Shown here: piece after piece, positions 52,570-62,700 of the stretch | Layout: each line of letters begins with the position of its first letter | How positions within the stretch are numbered: the stretch's first letter is position 1 | From: Streptomyces erythrochromogenes | GTDB lineage: Bacteria > Actinomycetota > Actinomycetes > Streptomycetales > Streptomycetaceae | Assembly: GCF_036170895.1 (NCBI RefSeq) | Contig: NZ_CP108036.1 | Coordinates: 6,855,501 to 6,919,500 of the forward strand | DNA length: 64,000 nt | Direction: 5' to 3' | The notes under the pieces: generated by a model | The model's input: the letters and a program-made list of their open reading frames with translations, nothing else | Told to the model about the DNA's origin: nothing | The model's database searches: none | Made by a program: the position numbers and the translations under genes

Positions 52570-54168
52570 ATGACGGCCCGGACAGTACGGGGAGCGGCCA
52601 GGGCGACACTGGCCGCCGCACTCATCACGGGCGTGGCGGCCTGCTCCACCCCCGGAGCCGGGGCCGGCGGCGCGGCCGGCGCTGACTCGGTCGTGGTCGG
52701 CATAGCCACCGAGCCGGAGAGCCTCAGCCCGCTGCTGGGTTACGGCAAGGACGGCAACTCCAAGATCTTCGACGGTCTGCTCACGCACGACGCGGACATG
52801 AAGCTGAAGCCCGCCCTGGCCGAGTCCCTCCCGGAGGTCTCCGAGGACGGGCGCACCTACTCCTTCACGCTGCGCCGGGGCGTCACGTTCAGCGACGGGG
52901 CGCCGTTCTCCGCCAAGGACGTCGTCTTCACCTACCGGACGATCCTCGCCGCGGGGACGAACAACGCCTCCAAGACCGAGCTGGACGCGATCGAGGGCGT
53001 CGAGGCGAAGGGCGAGGACACCGTCGTCTTCACCCTGAAGTACCCCTACGCGCCCTTCGCCGAGCGGACCGTGCTGCCCATCGCTCCCGAGCACATAGCG
53101 GGCAGGCAGGACGTCAACAGCGGCGACTTCACCACACGGCCCATCGGTACCGGCCCCTACGTGCTCGTCGGCTGGTCCAAGGGCGAGAAGCTCAGCTTCA
53201 AGGCCAACCCCGGCTACTGGGGCGGCGAGCCCGCCGTCAAGAAGTTCACCATGGCCGTGATCAAGGACGACGACGTACGCGCCACCCGGCTGCGCTCCGG
53301 CGAGCTGGACGGCGCCATCCTGCCGCCGAACCTCGCCGAGGGCTTCGCGAAGGACACCACGCGCCGGACCTACGCCGCCAAGACCTTCGACTACCGCAAC
53401 GTGACCCTCCCGACGCACCACAAGGTCACCGGCGACCTCGCCGTCCGCCGCGCACTGGACGTCGCCGTGGACCGCACGGCCATGGTCGACAAGCTGCTCG
53501 AGGGCGCGGGCAAGCCCGCCTTCGGCCCGGTGCCCACCGACAGCCCGTGGTTCACGGCCGGCACCGAGCGCCGCCACGACCTCGAAGGGGCCCGCAAGAT
53601 CCTCGACGACGCCGGCTGGAAGGCGGGCGAGGACGGGATCCGCACCAAGGACGGGGTGCGCGCATCCTTCCCGCTCTGGTACACCTCCGGCGACAAGATC
53701 CGCCAGGACCACGCCCTCGCCTTCGCCTCCGACGCGAAGAAGGCCGGCATCGAGGTCAGGACCGAGGCCGGCACCTGGGAGGTCATCGAACCCCGGATGA
53801 AGACCGAGGCCGTCCTCGCGGGCGGCGGCTCACCGGCCGACCCGGACTTCGACCAGTACCTGCTGCTGACCTCCTCGCTCGGCGGCGACGGCTTCAACAA
53901 CATGGCCTGGTACGACGATCCGGCCGTCGACACCGCCCTCGCCGAAGGGCGCCGCAGCGCCGACCCGGCAGCGCGCAAGGCCGCGTACGACACCGTGCAG
54001 CGCCGGCTCGCCGAGAACCCCGGCTACGTCTTCCTCACCCACATCGACCACCTCTACGTCGTGAACGACAAGTGGGACGGACTCGGCACCCAGGTGGAGC
54101 CGCACGACCACGGTCTCGGCGCCGGCCCCTGGTGGAACGTCGAGACCTGGAAGCCCCGGCAGAAGTGA
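52570..54168 (+). CDS. nikA: ABC importer substrate-binding lipoprotein, probable NikA
   Basis: A 532-aa family 5 extracellular solute-binding protein, the family of peptide and nickel receptors. The lipobox is ITGVAAC (Cys25). Typical elements: VVGIATEPESLSPLLGYG, YSFTLRRGVTFSDGAPFSA, GTGPYVLVGWSKGEKLSFKA and ARKILDDAGWKAGEDGIRTK. A His-rich C-terminal stretch (THIDHLYVV, EPHDHGLG) could bind metal. The Nur box upstream supports nickel over peptides; the family alone cannot decide. ATG 52570 has AGGGA ten bases upstream; ATG 52543 is an alternative. Confidence 0.72.
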   Translation: MTARTVRGAARATLAAALITGVAACSTPGAGAGGAAGADSVVVGIATEPESLSPLLGYGKDGNSKIFDGLLTHDADMKLKPALAESLPEVSEDGRTYSFTLRRGVTFSDGAPFSAKDVVFTYRTILAAGTNNASKTELDAIEGVEAKGEDTVVFTLKYPYAPFAERTVLPIAPEHIAGRQDVNSGDFTTRPIGTGPYVLVGWSKGEKLSFKANPGYWGGEPAVKKFTMAVIKDDDVRATRLRSGELDGAILPPNLAEGFAKDTTRRTYAAKTFDYRNVTLPTHHKVTGDLAVRRALDVAVDRTAMVDKLLEGAGKPAFGPVPTDSPWFTAGTERRHDLEGARKILDDAGWKAGEDGIRTKDGVRASFPLWYTSGDKIRQDHALAFASDAKKAGIEVRTEAGTWEVIEPRMKTEAVLAGGGSPADPDFDQYLLLTSSLGGDGFNNMAWYDDPAVDTALAEGRRSADPAARKAAYDTVQRRLAENPGYVFLTHIDHLYVVNDKWDGLGTQVEPHDHGLGAGPWWNVETWKPRQK

Positions 54169-54178
54169 GCCGCGCGCA

Positions 54179-55180
54179 GTGACCACCCGCTCCGTCCACC
54201 TCCCCTGGCGGCCGATGGCGCGCATGGCGGGGCGGCGGACCCTGTCCGCCGCCCCCGTCCTGCTCGCCGTCACCTTCGGCGTCTTCGCCATCGCCGCGAT
54301 GTCCCCCTTCGACCCCGTCAAGGCCTACGCCGGCACCGCGGGGCTCACCGCCTCGCAGGCCGAACTCGACCAGCTGCGGACCAACCTCGGCGTCGACCAG
54401 CCGCTGGTCGCACGCTGGTGGGACTGGCTGACCTCGGCACTCACCGGAGACCTCGGCACCTCCACCGTCATGCGCCAGCCCGTCGCCGACGTCATCGCGG
54501 AGCGGGTGGGCTGGTCGGCACTGCTCGCCGCCTGCGCCTTCACCGTGGCCGTCCTCGCGGGCACCGCCCTCGGCGTGCTGGCCGCACGCCGGACGGGCGG
54601 CCCGCTGGACCGCGCCGTCTCCGCGCTCGCCTACACCCTGGAGGCCGCCCCCGCCTTCTGGCTGGCGCTGCTCGCCATCTGGTTCTTCTCGGTACGGCTC
54701 GGCGCGCTGCCGTCGGGCGGCCTCACCGACGCCGGCAGCGACACGGTCACCTTCGCGCAGGTCGCCTCCCACCTCGTGCTCCCCGCACTGGTGCTGGGCG
54801 TCTCCCAACTGCCGTGGTTCTTCCTGTACGTCCGCCAGGGCGTGGCCGACGCGCTCGGGGAGGACCCCGTACGGGGTGCCCGCGCACGGGGTCTGGCCGA
54901 GCGCAGGGTCCTGCTCGGCCATGCCCTGCGCTCCGGGATGCTGCCGATGCTGACGCTGATCGGCTCCCGGGTGCCCGAACTCATCACCGGCGCCCTGCTG
55001 GTGGAGACCGTCTTCAGCTGGCCCGGCATCGCCGCGGCGACCGTGCAGGCGGCCACCTCGGTCGACTTCCCGCTGCTGGCGGCACTGACGGTGCTGGCCA
55101 CCGCGGCCGTACTCGCCGGCAACCTGCTCTCCGACCTGCTGTACGGGTTGGCCGACCCGAGGGTGGGCTTCGATGGCTGA
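54179..55180 (+). CDS. nikB: ABC importer permease, probable NikB
   Basis: A 333-aa DppB/NikB-type permease with about six helices (VLLAVTFGVFAIAAM, SALLAACAFTVAVLAGTALG, APAFWLALLAIWFFSVRLGA). The cytoplasmic EAA loop is RARGLAERRVLLGHALRSGM. A periplasmic domain follows helix 1. GTG 54179; it overlaps the next permease by 8 bp. Confidence 0.8.
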   Translation: MTTRSVHLPWRPMARMAGRRTLSAAPVLLAVTFGVFAIAAMSPFDPVKAYAGTAGLTASQAELDQLRTNLGVDQPLVARWWDWLTSALTGDLGTSTVMRQPVADVIAERVGWSALLAACAFTVAVLAGTALGVLAARRTGGPLDRAVSALAYTLEAAPAFWLALLAIWFFSVRLGALPSGGLTDAGSDTVTFAQVASHLVLPALVLGVSQLPWFFLYVRQGVADALGEDPVRGARARGLAERRVLLGHALRSGMLPMLTLIGSRVPELITGALLVETVFSWPGIAAATVQAATSVDFPLLAALTVLATAAVLAGNLLSDLLYGLADPRVGFDG

Positions 55181-56048
55181 GCCCCTCTGGCGCCCGCAGG
55201 GCCGCGCCCGGCGCACCACGCGCACCACGCGCACCCTGCGCGTCCGCGCCTCCGCCGCCGTCATGGCGGTCATCGTGCTGGCCGTCCTGGTCGTGCCCCC
55301 GCTGGTGCAGCTGGACCAGCAGGCGGTCGACCTTGCGGCGAAGCTGCAACCCCCCTCGTGGGCACACCCCTTCGGCACCGACGACGTCGGACGCGACCTG
55401 CTGCTGCGGTGCGTCTACGGACTGCGGGTCTCCCTGCTCGTCGGCCTGGTGGCCGCACTGGTCGCCACCGTGATCGGCACGGCGGTGGGCGCCGCCGCGG
55501 GCGCACTCGGCGGCTGGACCGACCGGGTCGCGATGCGGGTGGTGGACACCCTCTCCTCCATCCCGCACCTGCTCCTGGGCATCTTCATCGTGGCGGTGTT
55601 CCGGCCGGGGGTCTGGCCCGTCGTGGCCTCGGTCGCGGTCACCCACTGGCTCTCGACGGCCCGGATCGTCCGCGCCGAGGTCCTGTCCCTGCGCGGCCGG
55701 CCCTACGTGGACGCGGCCGTCTCCGGCGGAGCCTCGCGGTGGCGGGTCGCCGTACGGCACCTGGTGCCCGGCATCCTCCCGCAGGCCGGACTCGCCGCCG
55801 TGCTGATGATCCCGCACGCGATGTGGCACGAGTCCGCCCTGTCCTTCCTGGGCCTGGGGCTGCCGGCCCACCAGGCGAGCCTGGGCAACCTCGTGCAGAG
55901 CGCGCGCGGCTCGCTGCTCGCCGGGGACTGGTGGCCCACCCTCTTCCCCGGCCTCCTCCTGATCGTCCCGACCCTGGCCATCGCCGGCCTCGCGGGTGCC
56001 TGGCGCGAACGCCAGAACCCGCGCCGCCGCTCGGAGCTGACCCTGTGA
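55173..56048 (+). CDS. nikC: ABC importer permease, probable NikC
   Basis: A 291-aa DppC/NikC-type permease. The first helix is VMAVIVLAVLVVPPLVQL; HPFGTDDVGRDLLLRCVYGL is the diagnostic first loop of DppC-like proteins; the EAA loop is VSGGASRWRVAVRHLVPGIL. It pairs with the preceding permease. Its TGA overlaps the next GTG by 4 bp. Confidence 0.82.
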   Translation: MAEPLWRPQGRARRTTRTTRTLRVRASAAVMAVIVLAVLVVPPLVQLDQQAVDLAAKLQPPSWAHPFGTDDVGRDLLLRCVYGLRVSLLVGLVAALVATVIGTAVGAAAGALGGWTDRVAMRVVDTLSSIPHLLLGIFIVAVFRPGVWPVVASVAVTHWLSTARIVRAEVLSLRGRPYVDAAVSGGASRWRVAVRHLVPGILPQAGLAAVLMIPHAMWHESALSFLGLGLPAHQASLGNLVQSARGSLLAGDWWPTLFPGLLLIVPTLAIAGLAGAWRERQNPRRRSELTL

Positions 56049-57049
56049 CCCCCTCGCTCCCCGTCCCCGCCACCGCCGCCACCGACGGAGCCGACGGCCG
56101 CCGCCCCGGCGGGGCCGGGCCCGTCCTGCGCGTCGAAGACCTCTCCGTCCGCTTCCGCATGCCCGCGGGCCGGTACGTGGAGGCCGTCACCGGCGCCACC
56201 TTCGCCCTGGCCCCCGGCGAGGCCCTCGCCCTCGTCGGCGAGAGCGGCTGCGGCAAGTCCGTACTCGCCTCCGCCCTCCTCGGCCTGCTCCCGGGCAACG
56301 CCGAGACCGCCGGATCGGCCCGCCTCGCCGACGGCCTCGACCTGCTCGCCGCCGACGAGCGCACCCTCGCCCGGACCGTACGCGGCCGGCGCGTCGCCCT
56401 GGTGCCGCAGAGCCCCGCCGCCCACCTCACCCCGGTGCGCACCATCCGCTCCCAACTGGAGGAGACGGTCCGGGAGCTGACCGGAATCCGTCCGCCCGCC
56501 CTGCGCGCGGCAGCGGAGGCGGCCGCCGGGCGCGCCGCCTTCCCCGCCTCCCACCTCGACCGCCACCCCCACGAGCTCTCGGGCGGCCTCGCCCAGCGCG
56601 CGGCCACCGCCCTCGCCCTCGTGGGCGACGCCCCGCTGCTCCTGGCCGACGAGCCGACCACCGGCCTCGACCGCGACCTCGTCCTGCGCACCGCCGACGA
56701 GCTGCGCGCCCACACCCGCGCCGACGGCCGGGCGCTGCTGCTGATCACGCACGACCTGGCCGCGGCCGAGCGGATCGCCGACACCGTTGCCGTCATGTAC
56801 GCGGGGCGGATCGTCGAGACCGCCCCGGCCGGAGCCTTCTTCGGCAGCCCCGGGCCCCGCCACCCCTATGCCCGGGGCCTCCTCGACGCCCTCCCCGAAC
56901 GCGCCTTCACCCCCGTTCCCGGGGCCCCGCCCGAGCTCGGCGCGCTCCCGCCCGGCTGCGCCTTCGCCCCCCGCTGCGCGGCCGCCGATCCGCTCTGCCG
57001 CACCCGGCGGCCCGCGCTCACCGAAGGGGTGGCCTGCCACCATGCTTGA
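56045..57049 (+). CDS. nikD: ABC importer ATP-binding protein, probable NikD
   Basis: A 334-aa oligopeptide/nickel-type ATPase. Walker A is VGESGCGKSVLASALL, signature is [17 protein letters not shown], Walker B is LLLADEPTTGLDRDL. The C-terminal OppD_C extension (PPELGALPPGCAFAPRCAAA) with Cys residues is typical and may carry a metal cluster. It overlaps its neighbours by 4 and 8 bp. Confidence 0.8.
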   Translation: MTPSLPVPATAATDGADGRRPGGAGPVLRVEDLSVRFRMPAGRYVEAVTGATFALAPGEALALVGESGCGKSVLASALLGLLPGNAETAGSARLADGLDLLAADERTLARTVRGRRVALVPQSPAAHLTPVRTIRSQLEETVRELTGIRPPALRAAAEAAAGRAAFPASHLDRHPHELSGGLAQRAATALALVGDAPLLLADEPTTGLDRDLVLRTADELRAHTRADGRALLLITHDLAAAERIADTVAVMYAGRIVETAPAGAFFGSPGPRHPYARGLLDALPERAFTPVPGAPPELGALPPGCAFAPRCAAADPLCRTRRPALTEGVACHHA

Positions 57050-57755
57050 GCTCAAGGACATCACCGCGGGCTACGACCGCCGCGCCCCCGCGGTCCGCGG
57101 CGCGCACCTGAGCCTGCACCCGGGGGAGTCCCTCGGCCTGCTCGGGCCGAGCGGCTGCGGCAAGTCCACCCTGGCCCGGGTCGCCGCCCTGCTCCACCGG
57201 CCCGACCGGGGGACCGTCACCCTCGACGGCCACGCCGTGACCGGCTTCGCCCACCGGGCCCCGCGCTCCCTGCGGACCGCGGTCGGCGTCGTCTTCCAGC
57301 AGCCGCGCCTCGCCGCCGACCCGCGCCTGCGGCTGCGCGACCTGGTCGCGGAACCCCTCCGCGCGACCGGCCGGCGTGCGGAAGCGGCGGCACGGGTGGC
57401 CGAGTTGGCGCGACGGGTGGGGCTCGGCGCGGACCTGCTCGCGCGCCGGCCCCACGAGGTCAGCGACGGTCAGCTGCAACGCGCCTGTCTGGCCAGGGCC
57501 TTGGCGCTGCGGCCGCGCTGGCTGGTCTGCGACGAGATGACCGCGATGCTGGACGCCTCCACCACGGCCGCCCTGGTCGCGGTCGTGGAGGACTACCGCG
57601 CCGAGACGGGGGCCGGACTGCTCGCGGTGGGCCACGACCCGGTGCTGCTGGAGCGCTGGTGCGGTCGCACGGCCCACTGGAACGAGATCGTCAAGGACCG
57701 ACCGCCCGTCACGGACGGTCAACACCCGTACGGCGGACACGTCTTTCGCCCGTAA
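57042..57755 (+). CDS. nikE: ABC importer ATP-binding protein, probable NikE
   Basis: A 237-aa ATPase without the OppF_C extension of its partner. Walker A is LGPSGCGKSTLARVAA; the signature has changed to HEVSDGQLQRACLARALAL (SDGQ instead of SGGQ); Walker B is WLVCDEMTAMLDAST (CDEMT in place of DEPT). This matches NikE-like degenerate sites and implies an asymmetric ATPase pair. Last gene of the five-gene operon. Confidence 0.78.
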   Translation: MLELKDITAGYDRRAPAVRGAHLSLHPGESLGLLGPSGCGKSTLARVAALLHRPDRGTVTLDGHAVTGFAHRAPRSLRTAVGVVFQQPRLAADPRLRLRDLVAEPLRATGRRAEAAARVAELARRVGLGADLLARRPHEVSDGQLQRACLARALALRPRWLVCDEMTAMLDASTTAALVAVVEDYRAETGAGLLAVGHDPVLLERWCGRTAHWNEIVKDRPPVTDGQHPYGGHVFRP

Positions 57756-57799
57756 GCACCCCGTCCTGCGCCACCATGACGGTGACTCAGGAGGTCTCG

Positions 57800-57994
57800 A
57801 TGGTGCTTTCCCTCTCCGTGGTCGTCCTGCTCCTCATCCTCGCCTGGATCTTCCTGCGCAGCGGCGGGCTGAAGTTCTCGCACGCCCTCGTCTGCGTACT
57901 CCTCGGCTTCTACCTCGCGAGCAGCAGCATGGCCGCGACCCTCCACGACGGCCTGACGGCCACCGCGAACGTGGTCTCCAGTCTCAATCCTTGA
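57800..57994 (+). CDS. 64-aa two-helix membrane protein
   Basis: A 64-aa hydrophobic protein (SLSVVVLLLILAWIFL, then ALVCVLLGFYLASSSMAATL). ATG 57800 has AGGAGG (57789-57794) five bases upstream. It lies 44 bp after the importer operon, in the same direction, and could be co-transcribed. No family recognised. Confidence 0.65.
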   Translation: MVLSLSVVVLLLILAWIFLRSGGLKFSHALVCVLLGFYLASSSMAATLHDGLTATANVVSSLNP

Positions 57995-58091
57995 TCGACT
58001 GTTGCGCCTTCGTGAATCATCCGGCGCATGCATGGACTCCTCCGGCACTGCGATCTAGCGTCTGGCGGCGGCGCGATGTCAGACGCAATGT

Positions 58092-58105
58092 CAACAGCAC
58101 TGTTG
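58092..58105. promoter_or_regulatory. short palindrome upstream of the secreted propeller gene
   Basis: CAACAG-CA-CTGTTG (58092-58105) lies 20 bp before the start codon and just upstream of the ribosome site. It may be an operator; no factor can be named. Confidence 0.3.
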
Positions 58106-58124
58106 CGACACGGAGGAAGTCCGG

Positions 58125-59693
58125 ATGTTCCGAAGAGCGCTGAACTGCGCCGTAGTGCCCGTCGTGGCCGCCTTCACGGTGCTCCACGGCGGGTCCCAGG
58201 CCCGGGCCGAGGAGATACCCAAGGCGGCGCCGGGCCACCGGCTGATCACGCACTACGAGGGCGGCCCCGCGACCGCCGCTCCGCTGCCGGGCGAGGCCCC
58301 GCCGCAGCACCCGTACCTCGCGCCCAACGGCCGCAGCGGCATGCACTCCGACGCGGCCGGCAGCGCCACCTCGCCCTGGTCGGGGCCGCTCGGCAAGAAC
58401 CTCCAGGTGACCAGCGAGAAGATCGCGGCCCTCGGCGGCGAATGCGCCACCGCCACCTTCGACTCGGGCGGCCGCCTCGTCACGGTGTGCGGCACCTTCT
58501 CGGGCTTCAAGGTCAAGCTCCTGGAGCCGCGTACGCTCGCCACGCTCGCGGAGTACCAGCTCCCGCAGCGCTCCTCGACCGTCGAGGCGATCACTTCGCT
58601 CGACTTCGCGAAGATCTTCAAGGACACCTCGGGCGGCGCCTACTTCTACCTGGACGACCAGGACCGCGCCGTCCTCGCAGACTCCCGCCAGCACGTGCTG
58701 CGCCTCGCGCACTCACAGAACCCCGACGGCAGCTGGAAGTTCACCGTCGACGACGACTGGGACCTCACCGGCCACGTCCCGCACGACTGCGTGACCTGGA
58801 CCAACCTGTGGCCCAGCGGCACCTGCGACCCCGTCACCTCCGTGATGCCCGACTGGGAGGGCCGCATCTGGTGGGTGACCCGCCAGGGCCGGGTCGGCAC
58901 CGTGGACCCGGCGACCTCGCAGATCCGCTCGGTGCGGCTGGAGGGCGAGGAGATCCAGAACTCCTTCTCCGTCGCCCAGGACGGCGTCTCCATCGTCTCC
59001 GACCACGCGCTGTACGGCTTCCGGGCCGCCGCCGACGGCACCCCCGAGGTGCAGTGGCGCCAGACCTACGACCGCGGGACCGGTACCAAGCCCGGCTCCG
59101 TCAACCAGGGTTCGGGCACCACACCCGACCTCTTCGGCGACGGCTACGTCGCCATCACCGACAACGCCGACGACCGGATGAACGTCCTCGTCTACCGGCG
59201 CGGCACGGACGTCGCCGCGGACCGGCGGCTGGTCTGCAAGGTGCCCGTCTTCGGCTCCGGCGCCTCGACCACCGACAACTCCCTGATCACATGGGGCAAC
59301 AGCATCGTCGTCGAGAACAACTACGGCTACGAGAACCCCACCAGCCTGCTGCTGGGCAAGTCCGTCGTGGGCGGGGTGGCCCGCATCGACGTCCGCGCCG
59401 ACGGCAGCGGCTGCGACACGGTGTGGGAGAGCGCCGTGCGCGCGCCGTCCGTGGTCCCGAAGCTCTCCACCGCGAACGGGCTGATCTACTTCTACGAGAA
59501 GGAGCCCAACGCCTGGGGGATCGACGGCTGGTACCTCACGGCCGTGGACTTCCGCACCGGTGAGCGGCGCTGGCGGCAGCTGACCGGCACCGGCCCGCTC
59601 TACGACAACAACTGGGCGCCCATCACGCTCGGCCCCGACGGCACCGCGTACGTCGGGGTCTTCAACGGCATCGTGGCGGTCCGCGACCGCTGA
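58125..59693 (+). CDS. secreted beta-propeller-like protein (PQQ-like repeats)
   Basis: A 522-aa protein with a signal peptide (ALNCAVVPVVAAFTVLHGGS, cleavage near QARAEE). The body has repeated strands with Trp/Asp pairs (DWEGRIWWVTRQGRVGTVDP; NNWAPITLGPDGTAYVGVF; VEWRQTY-like), suggesting a PQQ-type propeller. Two Cys pairs (GGECATATF with VTVCGTF; HDCVTW with SGTCDP) may form disulfides. No catalytic site evident. GAGGAA before ATG 58125. Confidence 0.75.
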   Translation: MFRRALNCAVVPVVAAFTVLHGGSQARAEEIPKAAPGHRLITHYEGGPATAAPLPGEAPPQHPYLAPNGRSGMHSDAAGSATSPWSGPLGKNLQVTSEKIAALGGECATATFDSGGRLVTVCGTFSGFKVKLLEPRTLATLAEYQLPQRSSTVEAITSLDFAKIFKDTSGGAYFYLDDQDRAVLADSRQHVLRLAHSQNPDGSWKFTVDDDWDLTGHVPHDCVTWTNLWPSGTCDPVTSVMPDWEGRIWWVTRQGRVGTVDPATSQIRSVRLEGEEIQNSFSVAQDGVSIVSDHALYGFRAAADGTPEVQWRQTYDRGTGTKPGSVNQGSGTTPDLFGDGYVAITDNADDRMNVLVYRRGTDVAADRRLVCKVPVFGSGASTTDNSLITWGNSIVVENNYGYENPTSLLLGKSVVGGVARIDVRADGSGCDTVWESAVRAPSVVPKLSTANGLIYFYEKEPNAWGIDGWYLTAVDFRTGERRWRQLTGTGPLYDNNWAPITLGPDGTAYVGVFNGIVAVRDR

Positions 59694-59703
59694 CCCCGGC
59701 GGA

Positions 59704-59747
59704 CCGCCGGCCTCCGCTCCGCAACACCCCGGAGCGGAGGCCGGCGG
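59704..59747. terminator. convergent terminator before the WD40 gene
   Basis: Perfect 17-bp arms (59704-59720 and 59731-59747) enclose a 10-nt loop between the convergent stop codons of the secreted protein and the WD40 protein. Confidence 0.85.
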
Positions 59748-59766
59748 GCGCTGCGGGCATCGCGGC

Positions 59767-62700
59767 CTACCCTCCGCCCTGCCCTGCCCGCAGCCGGTCG
59801 ATCGCCGCGAGCCTGGCCCCCACGTCCAGGTCCCACAGCCGTACGGTGCCGTCCGTGCTGCTGCTCGCCACCGTCCCCCCGTCGGGGGCGAAGGCGACGC
59901 CCCACACCGCGTTGGTGTGCCCGGAGAGCGCCGCCAGCGTGCGCCGTCCGGCCACGTCCCACAGCCGTACCGTGCGGTCGTTGCCGCTGCTCGCCAGCGT
60001 GCGGCCGTCGGGGGAGAAGGCGATGCCCCGGGCCGACCCGGTGTGGCCGGACAGGGCCGCCTCGAAGCGGTGGCGCCGCGCGTCCCACAGCCGTACGGTC
60101 CCGTCGTTGCCGCTGGTGGCGAGCGTGCGCCCGTCGGGGCTGAAGGCCACGCCCCGGACCGCGCCCGTATGGCCGGTGAGGGCGGCGAGCGGGCGCCGTC
60201 CCGCCACGTCCCACAGACGGACCGTCAGGTCGTCACCGGCGCTCGCCAGGGTGCGTCCGTCGGGGCTGAACGCCACGTCGTTGGCGAAGTCCGTGTGCCC
60301 GCTGAGCGTGGCGATCCGGCGGCGCGAGGCGACGTCCCACAGCCGGACCGTCCCGTCCGATCCGGCCGAGGCCAGCGTCCGCCCGTCCGGCGCGAAGTCC
60401 ACCGCGAACACGGTCCCGCCCTGGCCGGCCAGCGTGGCCGACGGGGTCCCCGCCGCGATGTCCCACAGCCGTACCGTGCCGTCGGAGCCCGCCGAGGCCA
60501 GCGTCCGCCCGTCCGGCGCGAAGTCCACCGCGAACACCGTCTCGCTGTGCCCCTCGAAGGAGGCCACGACCCGGCGCCCCGCCACGTCCCACAGCCGGAC
60601 CGTGTGATCCGCCTCCGCCGTGGCCAACAGTTTCCCGTCCGGGCTGTACGCGGCGTGCCAGACCTCCGTGAACGGCCGCGAGGCCAGCACCGCGCCCCGC
60701 AGGTCCCACAGCACCACCGACTGGTCGAACCCGGCGGTGGCCAGCATCGCGCCCCGGCTGTCCACGGCCACCCCGAGCACGTAGTCGGTGTGCCCGGCGA
60801 GCGTCGCCGTCAGCCGGCCGCCGGCCACGTCCCACATCCGGGTGGCGCCGTCACCGCCCGCGCTGACCACCGTCGTGCCGTCCGGTGTGAAGGCGACGCC
60901 GTTGACGTCGTCGCTGTGCCCGGTCAGCACGGCCGTCGTCCGGCGCCCGGCCACGTCCCACAGCCGTACGGTCCGGTCCACGCCCCCCGTGGCGACCGTA
61001 CGGCCGTCCGGGGCGAACGCCGCCCCCAGCACCTCGTCGGTGTGGCCGGACAGGACGGCGAGCGGACGCGCCTGCGCCGGATCCCACAGCCGTACGGTCC
61101 GGTCGGCGCCCGCCGAGACGAGCGTCCGGCCGTCCGCGGCGAAGGACAGGGCGTTGACCCGCCCGGCGTGCCCGGCCAGGGACGCGACCTCGCCGTACTC
61201 CCCGGTGGTCTCCCACAACCGGACCGTCCCGTCCGGGCAGCCGGTCGCCACGCTCCGCCCGTCCGGCGCGAAGGCCACGGCCCGCGAGCCCGCCGTGCTC
61301 GCCGGGAGCACCGCCCTCGTCCGGCCGTCGGCGGTGTCCCAGAGCCGCGCGGGGCCGTCCGTGGAGGCCGCCGCGAGGATCCGGCCGTCCGGGCTCACGG
61401 CGACCGAGCGGACCCGCCCGGGCAGCGTGAAGGTAGCGGTCGTGCGCCGGTCGGACACCCGACGCAGGGTCACGGTGCCGTCGGAACTGCCCGTCGCCAG
61501 CATGCCGTTGTCCGGCCCGAAGGCCACCGCGTTGACCGGCCCGCCGTGCCCGCCCAGCCGGGTGACGAAGGGCTGCGCCTGCGTGCTCAGCAGCGCCCCG
61601 CGCGCCTCGCTCGTCCCCGCGGTCCGGTACGCGTCCCCGGCGAGCAGCATCGAAGCCTCCGGCTGGCCCCCTGCCAGCGCCGCCGACTGCAGGGCGAGCG
61701 CCCGCGAACGGGCGATCCGCTCCTGGCCGAGCGCCCCCGAGCGCTGCTGGTACGCGAGCCCGCCGGCGCCCACGGCCAGGACCAGCAGGACGACCAGTGT
61801 GGCCAGCATCCGCTGGCGCAGCCGCGCCTGGCGGGCGGCCTGCCGCTCCCGCCCCTCCTGCGCCGCCAGGCTCTCCCGGAGGAAGGCCGCCTCCCCGGGA
61901 GCGAGGCGGCTCCTGCCGTCGAGTTCGTCCGCCCAGGAGCGGGCGGTGTCCAGCCGGGTCCCCCGGTGGAGCGCCGACGGATCGCGGCCCTCGCGCTCCC
62001 ACTCGGCCGCGGCGTGGGCCAGTTGCTGGTGGATCAGGAGCCCCGCCCGGTCGGCGCTGATCCAGCCGCGCAGCCGCGGCCAGGCGTGCAGCAGGGCCTC
62101 GTGGGTGATCTCCACGGTGTCGCTGTCCATGGTGATCAGGCGGGCCCGTACGAAGGTGTCGAGCGCGGCCGCGGCAGGGCCCGCGTCGGCCAGTTGCTCC
62201 ATGAGGGCCGTCCGGCTCATCCGGCGCCGCGTGGCGCCCGTACCCTCGGCGACGTGCACCAGCCGTACCAGGATGCGCCGGAGCGTGTTCTGCTCGGCGG
62301 GGTAGAGGCGGGCGAACACCTCCTCGGCGGTCCGGGCGACGGCCCCCTGGATGCCGCCGGTGCGCTCGTACCCGGCGACGGTCAGGGTGGCGCCCTCGCG
62401 CTGGCGCCAGGTGGCCATCAGCGCGTGGGAGACCAGGGGCAGCGCGCCGGAGGGCGTCGTCCCGCCCGGTGTGTCGTCGCGCAGTCCCACGTCGCGCAGC
62501 AGCAGGGGGACCAGCCCCGGTTCGAGGCCGAGACCCGCGAGCCGCGCCGGGCGGGTGATCGACTCCCGCAGTTCCTCGGGCGTCATCGGCGCCAGGACGA
62601 ACAGCCCGCCCGTGAAGACCGGGGCCAGCTCCGGCAGGTCCAGGCAGTTTCCGGTGAAGTCGGCCCGTACACCGAGCACCACGACGGCCGGATCGCACGG

